In this document: piece after piece, positions 13,001 to 21,955 of the stretch | How positions within the stretch are numbered: the first letter of the stretch is position 1 | How the letters are laid out: every line of letters starts with the position of its first letter | Assembly: GCA_013399855.1 (NCBI GenBank) | Contig: VXAY01002818.1 | Coordinates: 124,001-188,000, forward strand | Origin: Oxyruncus cristatus | Lineage: Eukaryota; Chordata; Aves; Passeriformes; Cotingidae | Direction of reading: 5' to 3' | DNA length: 64,000 nt | The notes under the pieces: generated by a model | Database searches by the model: none | What the model saw: only the letters and a program-made list of their open reading frames with translations | Told to the model about the DNA's origin: nothing | Made by a program: the position numbers and the translations under genes

Positions 13001-13756
13001 TCTTTTCAACCACTCTAGGACAGAGGCTATGCCTGGAAATATGGGTAGTGGGATAGCTTTAGCTGCACTTAAAATGAAAGAAAAAAGCTCATAGACATTG
13101 GTTTGTTGCTGTTTGAAGAATCCTACCAGATTCTGCTCACTAAGGATTAAACAAGGCCCTTCTAAAATGGCAATTCTGCAAAGTTCTGCCAAGACCAATT
13201 TTGGATAACTTCTCTGAGACTGGAGTTGTCACATGGAAGAAGAAGATACTGCAGAATTCAAAGCACAAAAGCATAAGAGTTACAATCATGATTGCAGTGC
13301 ACTAAATTAACACAGATGTGGAGGAGAGATGAAAAATTAACTGAGAAAAACTGAGAACAGGAGACTGGAAATAGCTAAATGAGAAGTCTGCGGCAGGGAC
13401 CATGTGCAGCAGTAAGAGGTGTTTGGAATAATCAACTGCAATAAAGAAAAGAGCAAGACAGGTTAGGCAGAGATTTGTTGTACAGTCTAAAGAAGGTAAG
13501 GATTGGGATTCAGAGGTCCTGAATGAACAACAAAGGGAGAATGATTGGCGTGGCATGGGAGGAGAGAAAGGAATTAGACAAGGGATAACAAAGACTTTTG
13601 GAAGAAAACGAAAACTAAAGTAGACAGTATAAATAGAATGGCTGGCTGCTCAAGGAGGCCATATTTGAGAGAGGAAAAGAGTGAAGGACCATTATGGGGT
13701 GAAGACTGGAAGCAAAGAAGGAAAAGATGGGTTTTTATTTTTGCTTCCAATATCAC
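10041..13756. other. Unique sequence with one A-rich tract, no gene recognised
   Basis: I recognise no gene or interspersed repeat here. An A-rich tract with a few G interruptions lies at about 12594-12625. The stretch from about 12650 to 13750 is somewhat less AT-rich and has several short minus-strand frames, none of which resembles a known protein. Confidence 0.5.
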
Positions 13757-13860
13757 AATAGAATCATAGCATGGCTTGGGTTGGGAGGTATATCAAGGAC
13801 CACCTAGTTCCAACCTCACTATCATAGGCAGGGACACGTTTCACTAGACCACTAGACCAC
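13757..13860 (-). mobile_element. CR1 LINE 3' end, minus strand
   Basis: Read on the minus strand, this is the final part of a CR1 3' UTR: an ACTAGAC-type segment, a short middle part ending in the paired TTGGAACTAGGTGG segment, and a degenerate ATTCTATT tail at the low-coordinate end. Only about 100 bases remain, so it is a strongly 5'-truncated copy with no coding sequence. It lies about 55 bases from the LTR that follows. Confidence 0.7.
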
Positions 13861-13916
13861 AGTAAAGAAGTACTCTTGTAAAAGCAGTAGTAAATAAATA
13901 CTCAGTAGAAGTATTC

Positions 13917-14636
13917 TGTGGGGGGTTGACCTTGGTTGGTTGCCATATGCCCACACAGCTAATCTTTCATGCCCTCTCCTCAACAGGACTTGGGGAGAAA
14001 ATGGATGAAAAAGCTTGTGGGTCAAGAAAATGGCAGGGAATGACTAACCAACTAATGTTTTAGGCAAAACAGGCTCAAATTGGGAAATAATAATTTAATT
14101 TAGTGCAAACTGAAATACATTTGGATAATGAGAAGAAAATACAAATTAAAGCAACACCTTTCCCTCAGCCTTTCTACCCAGGTTGAATTCCATTCCTTCA
14201 TTCACATCTCTTCTGCTTTCTCCCTGCCTCTCTCCATGGCACAGTGTGGTTGGGGAACAGAGGATTATGGTCTATACATAACAGTTACCTTCTGGCACCC
14301 CTTCCTCCTCACATTTATCTCCTGCTCCAAGGTGGGTCCTCTCCATGGACTGCAGTCCTTCAGGATAAACCTGCTCTGTTGTGGGATCCTCCAGAGGCCT
14401 CAGTTCCTTCAAGGAACATCCTGCTCCTCCAGTGTGGGATCCTCCAGTGGCTGCCCTGCATATATTTGTTCCAACGTGATCCTCTTCACAGGTTGGATGG
14501 GAATTTTTGCTCCACCACAGTCTTCCACAGGCTGCAGGGGAATACCAGCTTTGATGCCTGGAGCACCTCTTTCCCTTCCTCCTTCTCTGACCTTGGTGTT
14601 CACAAGCTTGTTTATCACATGTGTTTCTCCTCACTG
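13917..14636 (-). mobile_element. Avian ERVL-type LTR, minus strand, truncated at its 5' side
   Basis: On the minus strand the end of this element reads CAACCCCCCACA, an LTR-like CA terminus. The rest contains the repeating 'TGCTCC ... GGCTGCAG' style blocks (14320-14560 on the plus strand) that I associate with a common avian ERVL-type LTR. The LTR at 20788-21682, in the opposite orientation, shares these blocks in diverged form, such as the GAAGAC and GCAG segments. The matching TG end is missing: sequence changes abruptly to CR1 at about 14637. A run of 195-209 codons on the plus strand crosses this junction and is not a real gene. The exact family name is uncertain. Confidence 0.6.
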
Positions 14637-15727
14637 GCAGCCCACGGCTTGGACAGGGGCACTCTGTGCTGGGTTAAGAACTGGCTGGAGGGCCGGGCCC
14701 AGAGAGTGGTGGTGAACGGGGCTGCATCCAGTTGGCGGCCGGTCACTAGTGGTGTCCCCCAGGGATCAGTGTTGGACCAGTCCTGTTTAATGTCTTTACT
14801 GATAATTTGGATGAGAGGATTGATTATACTATTAACAAATTTGCAGATGACACCAAGCTCGGGAGAGTGTTGATTTGCTGGAAGGCAGGAGGGCTCTGCA
14901 GAGGGATGTGGACAAGCTGGAGAGATGGTCTGATTCCAGTAGGATGAGGTTCAACAAGACCAAGTGCCGAGTCCTGCACTTTGGCCACAACAACCCCCTG
15001 CAGCGCTACAGGCTGGGCACAGAGTGGCTGGAGAGCAGCCAGGCAGAAAGGGATCTGGGGGTGCTGATTGACAGGAAGCTGAACATGAGCCAGCAGTGTG
15101 CCCAGGTGGCCAAGAAGGCCAATGGCATCCTGGCCTGGATCAGGAACAGTGTGGCCAGCAGGAACAGGGAGGTGATTCTGCCCCTGTACTCAGCACTGGT
15201 GAGGCCACACCTGGAGTATTGTGTCCAGTTCTGGGCCCCTCAGTTCAGGAAGAATATTGAGGTGCTGGAGCAGGTCCAGAGAAGAGCAACCAGGCTGGGG
15301 AAGGGACTCGAGCACAAGCCCTATGAGGAGAGGCTGAGAGAGCAGGGGTTGTTTAGCTTGGAGAAGAGAAGGCTCAGGGGAGACCTCATCACTCTCTACA
15401 ACTACCTGAGAGGAGGTTGTAGCCAGGTGGGGGTTGGTCTCTTCTCCCAGGCAACCAGCCGTAAGACAAGAAGGCACGATCTTAAGCTCTGCCACGGTCT
15501 TAAGCTCTGCCAGGGGTGGTTTAGGTTGGATATTAGGAAGAAATTTTTCACAGAGAGAGTAATCAGACATTGAAATGGGCTGCCCAGGGAAGTGGTGGAT
15601 TCGCTGTTCTAGAAAGATTTTAAGCTGAGACTGGATATGGCACTTAGTGCCATGGTCCAGTAACCACAGCGGTGTTGGATCAAGGGTTGGACTTGATGAT
15701 CTCGGAGGTCTTTTCTAGGATTCTATG
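14637..15727 (+). mobile_element. CR1 LINE, 3' third with reverse transcriptase C-terminus
   Basis: This is the best-preserved CR1 copy. It starts in the RT palm region (GVPQGSVL, about 14752), loses frame around the FADD region (about 14840-14875), then runs open for 232 codons (14875-15573) through the thumb and C-terminal region, including VLHFGHNNP and LVRPHLEYC. The frame stops at TGA (15571-15573), where the sister copy near 51155 has TGG, so this is a nonsense change of a conserved Trp. An 18-bp tandem duplication adds six residues nearby. The 3' UTR ends in a single ATTCTATG (15720-15727). It shares the 'GGTTGGACTTGATGATCTC' UTR with the copy at 50683-51343, so both belong to one subfamily. 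It is 5'-truncated and not able to move by itself. Confidence 0.9.
15476..15511 (+). repeat. 18-bp tandem duplication inside CR1
   Basis: Two adjacent 18-bp units, ACGATCTTAAGCTCTGCC and ACGGTCTTAAGCTCTGCC, differ at one base. The sister CR1 at 50683 has one unit. Because 18 is divisible by three, the reading frame is kept and six residues are repeated. Confidence 0.9.
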
Positions 15728-16377
15728 GTCATCCTGAATATTGTCCCAAAAAGCTCAGTGGTGCATCCAAATTTACCTGATGGCTTAAAACTCAGGGCAT
15801 GTCATAGTCCTAGTACCAATGCAACCTAATTTGGAGCAGAGCTGGAGCCCAGTCAGTCTCACTTCCAGCACAGTCACCTGGATGACATACTCTTGGAAAC
15901 CAGAATGTGGAGAAGGAGGGAACAAGGGAAAGGAAGAGCTGCAGAAGCCGTATCTTTTGACCGAGTTTGAAGTAGTTGAGGGTGTACATTGTGAAAATAT
16001 GTGTTAAATGTGCTCCTCTTTTACTTACTGCTGTTGCAGTTCTTAATTTCTTGTCAAAGTGGTTGCATAGTGAGTGGTAAATACAATCACTATATATAAC
16101 AACTGTCAGACTTATAGACTGTGTGCCTTTCATGGGAATTTAACTAGCTGGATTTGATCATCCTTTTACCTTTCTCTGGACACTTATGTCAGATCACGAG
16201 AGGGATTGCTGGCAAATTCATTCACTGATGAAGCAAGTTAGTTTTCCCAGAACTAAGAAGAAATCACAATCCTACATGCACCAAATTGCTAGCATAGTCT
16301 TCATATTCCAAGAAATCCATTCTTGTATCAGTAAAGATGTTTGTATATCTACCCTAAAAACAATAGGCCAACACATT

Positions 16378-16412
16378 AAAAAAAAAAAAAAAAAGTGCCA
16401 CTTTTTTTTTTT
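16378..16412. repeat. A17/T11 tract forming a perfect inverted repeat
   Basis: A run of 17 A is followed by GTGCCAC and 11 T. Positions 16384-16397 and 16399-16412 are perfect 14-bp inverted repeats around a single C at 16398. The single strand could fold into a tight hairpin. No flanking gene gives it a role as a terminator. Confidence 0.9.
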
Positions 16413-16711
16413 GCACAGGGCTTTTTACATAGAAAGGATATTTCCACTTAATTTCTTCATGCTACTAAGATAAAAAGATTTCCTTCTATTCAAAAAAATG
16501 AACTCTCACACATTTGACCTCCAGTGCTGACAGTAGTATTAGTATGATCAGTATCCTCTTTGAATGAGATTAAAATCTCATAAATTGCTTTAGTTCTGCA
16601 TACACAATAGTTTAGTTTTCCTGAATTCACTGTCTTATTTTCCTCAAAATCCTTTCATCCAAACATATTGTCGTAATTTACACTAATTATATCCATTTTG
16701 CTCTACTGCAA

Positions 16712-17010
16712 ACAACTATGGACAGTACATGTTGGGGGCTGCTCATCTGAAAGGCAGCTGAGCCAGCCAGAGAGTAGGGGGATCCACGAGCAGGTAAGAG
16801 GACCTGATGTCCAGGCAGGGGTACCACGACAACAGAGGGTCTGTGGCAGTACCCAGGATACTCGCAAAAATGTGTGTGCTTGTGAACCTAGAGAGTGTTG
16901 TGTATGTGCCTACACTAGTGAATGCCTGTCACCACCATCTGAAGAGCAGCAAAGGAGCCTGACTGTTTGTGTCAGTATTTTTTGTGTTAGTATTTTATGT
17001 GCATGCTGCT
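16712..17010 (+). repeat. GC-richer patch, possible LTR or ERV remnant
   Basis: This patch stands out from its AT-rich surroundings: GGCAGCTGAGCCAGCC-type sequence is followed by a degenerate TGTGTG-rich segment. It keeps a 104-codon plus-strand frame, but the Cys/Val-rich end comes from the TG repeats. The style resembles LTR or leader segments of avian endogenous retroviruses, but I cannot name a family. No clear TG/CA ends or target duplications were found. Confidence 0.25.
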
Positions 17011-20000
17011 AGAGGAAGAATCTGGTAAGCAGTAATTTAGGGTGAACATTTAACCTTACAGACAGCTAGATTTTTGAGTTTTGGAGAACAACCATCTTGG
17101 GCTTCCAGGAAAACAACTCATCTTTCAAGGCAGAGATTTATTTAAAATCATATGATCTATCCACACAAAACCATAAGCACCAAGCTGATTGCCCTGTTGC
17201 TCAACAGTTCCTTCAGTTATGTTGCCTTTCTTTTTGTGGGATCATAGGATTATTTTCTAGCAGGATCCTTCTTACCGAAGTTCAGCAGAAGATCTTAGTT
17301 TGTGCTTCTTGTTAAACTTCTTGAATATCGGTAAGTATCACTCTCTACTTTTTCATCTGTGCTAATTTTGGTAAAACATGATTATAACTACATTTGACAA
17401 CTAAGCAACTGAAGTCAAGCAACATAAAAGAGAATACATGTATTATATTTCTGATTTCAGGTACATACAGAAAAAAAACCCAAAAACCAATCCATCTCTT
17501 TTTTACATGGTGGTAATTTTTTCATGGACATTTATGCTAGAAAGGGCAAGACTTGCCCTTGTGCAAGTGACTGCATTTTAAAACAAAGGAAATAATTTTC
17601 TTAGTGAATAGAGGAGGAAACAAAATTCAGCAATTTGAGACCACAATGTCTTGGGCAGAACAATTGAGAAAAAGCAGTGGACAGGCTGTACAGACCTCAC
17701 TTCTACAAGTAGGCGTGATTTTTCTGGAGTTCTGTCAAGGGAACTATAGCTGTGAATTGCAACCTTTGTTATAAACCAGAATAAATTCCACTTGTTAAAA
17801 CAAGTGAGCATTACACAGAGTTAAGGAATATTAAGTAGACAACGTATTGACAAAAACAAATTAGGCTCAGAAAAAAACATTTGTTAAATATAAATTAGGG
17901 GCTCTCTGAAACAACCTTCATAAAATATGGGGAAGTCTGCCTCCACAAGCATAATAGGAAACAAAGGACATACATCACACAAGGCAAAATAATTATGAAA
18001 TGCAACTTTATCACATGTGGCCAATGTTTCCAATTATTTCTGTAAAATAAAGCCATTTTTTTCTATTAATGATGTTGCAGATAACTCACTCAGAGGATCA
18101 TTATTGGTAGGAGAACTCTCCATCTCTTTAATGAGGAGCTCATGGGTCTTGAAATGATACTGAAGTAATTATAAGATTGACTCAAAAATGGGAGTGAAAA
18201 CTTCCATGGAGACAAACACCAAACTAACATGGAATTGAAGAGTTCCCCAGAGAGTGAACAAATGTAGGATGGCCTTAATGTGCTTTCAGTTCTTGCTGAA
18301 TATTTAATTGTAGGTATATGTTGATAAACTGTTGTGAGTTTCTTCATTGGAAAGCACATTAGTTTCTCACCCATGAGAGAAAATTAAGAACAAGTACAAA
18401 TATGTGGGGAGAAGTGAAAATGCTTGCATTTGACAGCAAGATAATAAAAAGAGTGCATTTCATTTGTTTATTGCAATTTACAAAGGTTATCTGTTAAGAG
18501 AGAAGAATCTGAGTTAAGAGACATGTCAGTATACCTTCTGTAATTTAGAATGCTTTCAGATCAGTAGAATAATTTACAGTGACAACCTATTGTTTTAATT
18601 AGTTTACTCCCCTGTGTCCTGGAGTGAATTTCTTAATAGTCTAAGGTATAGAGCTACAGATGAAGCCATGTCAAAGTTATCACATGAATGTTGCTTTCAC
18701 TTCTGATATTCATGCCTAAAAAAAAGGAAGGGAAACAGAAGGTATTCAATGAAATTAATGAAAATGTTGAAAAGAATAGTACTTAATTTACTCAGGAATT
18801 ACATGAGAGAACAGAAAATATGACAGTGATGTACCATCAACTCAGGCATATCAATAAACAAACATGTACATAAGTGTGTTTGAAAGACAGACTGCAACTT
18901 TACTTCTAACTATGGGTATTTAAACATGCAATGGACATAAAACCATTTCTCCACTCAGTCTGAGAACACATTATAATAATATTTCTCTATCCAATTAAAG
19001 ATCATGTTCAAAACATGGGAGCACACCTAGTCTTTGCTAATCTAAGCATCTCCACCCTTTTCTGCCATTACACCCAGCACCAGCCTTGTTGCATCTTACT
19101 GCTCTAGGAAGTGGCATTATCATATTAAGGATGTAAGCTTAGAAACTTAATGTAAAGCAACCGCAATCTAAGTGAGAAAAAATGACATTGGACTACCTTC
19201 TTATTTTATATAATAAAGAGGCGCAAACCCAGCCTATTTCCTAATATAAAGTTTTAGCAATATCAGAGCTTCCGAGATGACCTAAGCTCCATTCCCATGA
19301 ACTGCCCACATAGTGCAAAGCTCACATAGTGTAACACTGAATCAGAGCTATAATATTGCACTGCTGGAATTAAATGAAGTGAATATCCATTCCTTTTTAT
19401 GAGAATACAGCAAGTGTTAGGTTTGGAAGGTTAAGTTTGAAATAGTATGCTTGTAGAGTGATACTGCGAAGGCTAGACTTTCTGGTCAATGAAGCAGGAC
19501 AGCAATAGTTCTTCAATCAAGAATTTGCAAGCCAGGCAATGCAGGCAAGAGCAAAGATAAGTATACAGGCTCATTGTATGTGACCTCTTGGTAGCCCTAA
19601 GATGCAGTGTTGAACAATGCACAGCTTGAGTCTAATTTACTGGGAATATTACTACAAATTAAAATAGTGTCATGAGAAAGTTGAGGTGTCTGGTCCTTTA
19701 TAACAAAGACTGCTCTTATAAATCAGTGATAATATCAGACATCTTATATTGCCATGTATTTAAAAAAATGCAATAAAGAATATGCCTGAAAGAGTTAATG
19801 AGGGAATTCAAGAGCAATAAAAGATCACAAGACTAGCCATTTAGCCCAGCCAAAGAAAATGGTGGTAAATTGTAACCAGGTGTTTTTATTTCCTCATTCA
19901 CAAAGTATTGCAAACTCAGCACTCTGTGCTAGAAAGTGCAAGATGCAGACTCATATACACAGAACATTCATCGGATTCACCCAGCCCTTACAAACCTTTA

Positions 20001-20032
20001 GACTCCCCAGATTAATTTAATCAGTTGAAATT

Positions 20033-20582
20033 GATGTGTGTCCCAAGACATACTGAGGAAGCTGTCAGAAGAACTCATCAAGCCACTGTCCATCATTTAT
20101 CATCAGTCCTGGTTAGCCGGGGAGGTCACAGATGGCTGGAGGTTATCCAGTGTGACACCCATTTACAAGAAGGATCAAAAGGATGATCCAGGAAACTACA
20201 GACCTGTGACCCTGACCTCAGTGCTGGGAAGGTTATGGAACAAATTATCTTGAGTGTCATCACATAGTAAGTATGGGACAACCAGGGAATCAGGCTCAAC
20301 CATTAGAAGTTTAGGAAAGGCAGGTCCTGCTTGACCAACCTGATCTCCTTTTACGACCAGGTGCCCCACCTAGTGGACAAGGGAAAAGCTGTGGATGTTG
20401 ACTACCTGGACTTCAGTAAAGCCTTTGATACTGTCTCCCACAGGATTCTCCTGGAGAAGCTGGCAGCCCATGTCTTGGACTGGTGCTCTCTTCACTGGGT
20501 TAAAACCTGGCTGGTTGGCCAGGGAGTGGTGGCAGATGGTGCTACATCCAGCTGGTGCCCAGTCACAAATGGTGTTCCCCAG
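20033..20582 (+). mobile_element. CR1 LINE, reverse transcriptase 5' portion
   Basis: This covers the early RT domain of a CR1. It includes WRLSSVTPIYKK and NYRPVTLTS (about 20135-20220), then, after frame breaks, VDYLDFSKAFDTVSH (about 20395-20440) and ends at GVPQ, where an LTR begins. Frameshifts separate the parts. The element resumes at 21683 beyond the LTR, so the LTR inserted into an existing CR1. Part of this piece is repeated at 20638-20787. Confidence 0.85.
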
Positions 20583-20841
20583 TGCCGTGGGTTTAACAGC
20601 CCCTCCCCCGGGGTTTGAAAAATAGTTAATTCCAGGNGTCTCCCACAGGATTCTCCTGGATAAGCTGCCAGCCCATGTCTTGGACTGGTGCTCTCTTCAC
20701 TGGGTTAAAACCTGGCTGGTTGGCCAGGGAGTGGTGGCAGATGGTGCTACATCCAGCTGGTGCCCAGTCACAAATGGTGTTCCCCAGTGCCGTGGGTTTA
20801 ACAGCCCCTCCCCCGGGGTTTGAAAAATAGTTAATTCCAGG
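20433..20841 (+). repeat. Near-exact 204-bp tandem duplication across a single N
   Basis: Positions 20433-20636 recur as 20638-20841 with only two differences (GAGAAG/GATAAG and GGCAGC/GCCAGC), separated by the lone N at 20637. Each unit contains CR1 sequence plus the first 54 bases of the LTR, so the duplication spans the CR1/LTR junction. It must therefore be later than the LTR insertion. The lone N at the join makes a false assembly duplication (unmerged alleles or contig ends) the leading explanation. Confidence 0.9.
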
Positions 20842-21682
20842 CAGATTTCTGGACCAAAGCCAATCCCAAGCTTTAGGAACGCCTCTGCAAATGACATATT
20901 TAAGAAAACAGAAAAGAAGCCTGTTGTGCAGAAGAAATTCTGGCCCAGAGGAGAGCGGAGGGGAAAAGAGATAGCGATGTAGCCTCCAAGGTCAGTGTAG
21001 AAGGAGGGGGGGGGCTNATTTATGCTGGTGAAATTCATTTGTGACCCTAAAGGACAGCAGAGTATGAAAGAACTGTTGTCTGAGGGTAGACTCACGTTGG
21101 AAAAGCTCATCCAAGGCTGTCTCCTGTGAGAAGGGACCCCACAAGAAACAGGGGATGGACTCGATGCCATTATCCCCTGTAACAGTGGTGAAGACCCTGG
21201 TGCAGCAAGTTGTCCCCTTGCAGTCCATGGAGGACCTCACTAGGCCCGAGTACCCCCCAGCCTCCGGTCCTGGCCCGGCAGGGAGGAGCAGGGACAGTCC
21301 TGAGGTCGACGTGCAGCAGAGAGAAAGAGAGAGAGAGATTTCCAGCTACAGCCGATCGGAGCTGTCGCCCTAGAGATAATACAGGAAAACTTTCAAGTGC
21401 TGCAAATTTGATTTAGAGGAACTGTAACCTTAAAAGTAGAGAAGAAACTTTTCTCCTCCTGGACTGATACAGGGGGAAGGGATAATTTTGTAAATACATA
21501 ACATTTTCTTCATAATTTTACCTAGTTAGAATTGTTGTATATATTATTTTTTAATTTTTATCCTGCTAGTAATAAATTTAATATTATTCCTCCACGTCAA
21601 GTTTCTTTTTTCTGTATAAAACTTCTCTCATAGCAGTTGTGTAAAAGGTTTGAAAAAATCAGTCCAGAATAAACCCATGACA
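20788..21682 (+). mobile_element. Solo LTR, avian ERVL-type, inserted in CR1
   Basis: The element starts TGCCGTGGGTTTA and ends TAAACCCATGACA; these 13-bp ends are inverted repeats with two mismatches and give the TG...CA form of an LTR. Inside are a TATA-like ATATTTAAG (about 20898), a GC-rich block with 'GTGAAGACCCTGGTGCAG', a GA-rich run (about 21320-21340) and an AATAAA (about 21571) followed by a T-rich segment, in the order U3-R-U5. CR1 lies on both sides. No clean target-site duplication is visible (CCCAG against CTCCG). A single N is at 21017 next to a G run. The first 54 bases also appear at 20583-20636 through the 204-bp duplication. No internal retroviral genes are present. Confidence 0.7.
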
Positions 21683-21955
21683 CTCCGGCTCACTCTGGGG
21701 CCAGTCCAGCTTAATAGCTTTATCAGTGATCTGAATGAGGGGACTGAATGCCCCTTAGTAAGTTTTGCAGACCATTCTAAGTTGGGCGGGAGGGTTGATC
21801 CTACCTTAGAGAGTAGGAGGACTCTGCAGAGGGATCTGGAAGGCTGGACTGATGGGCCAAGGCCAGGGGTAAGAGGTTCAAAAAGGAAAAACGGGTCCAA
21901 CTTTTGTCTTTGGTGGTCTCTTCCAAACCTTAATGGTTCAATGATTCTAGGAATC
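21683..21955 (+). mobile_element. CR1 LINE continuation with damaged catalytic motif and short 3' end
   Basis: CR1 resumes directly after the LTR with GPVQLNSFISDLNEG, then FADH (about 21764-21775) where active RTs have FADD, so a catalytic Asp is replaced by His. The rest of the coding region is deleted: soon after the RTLQRDLE segment the sequence jumps to a 3' UTR end (GGTCTCTTCCAAACCTTAATGG and a degenerate tail). This is a dead copy. Confidence 0.85.

Larger units (their letters stand above)
15728..20032. other. Unique sequence with a hairpin-forming A/T tract, no gene recognised
   Basis: No gene was recognised. A perfect A/T inverted repeat lies at 16384-16412, and a GC-richer patch at 16712-17010 is listed separately. 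Open frames are at most about 107 codons and resemble nothing I know. Confidence 0.5.

Noticed and set aside
14128..14873. Plus-strand frames of 195 and 209 codons as novel genes
   Set aside because: They run from a minus-strand LTR into a CR1 RT segment, so they are chance frames across a transposon junction.
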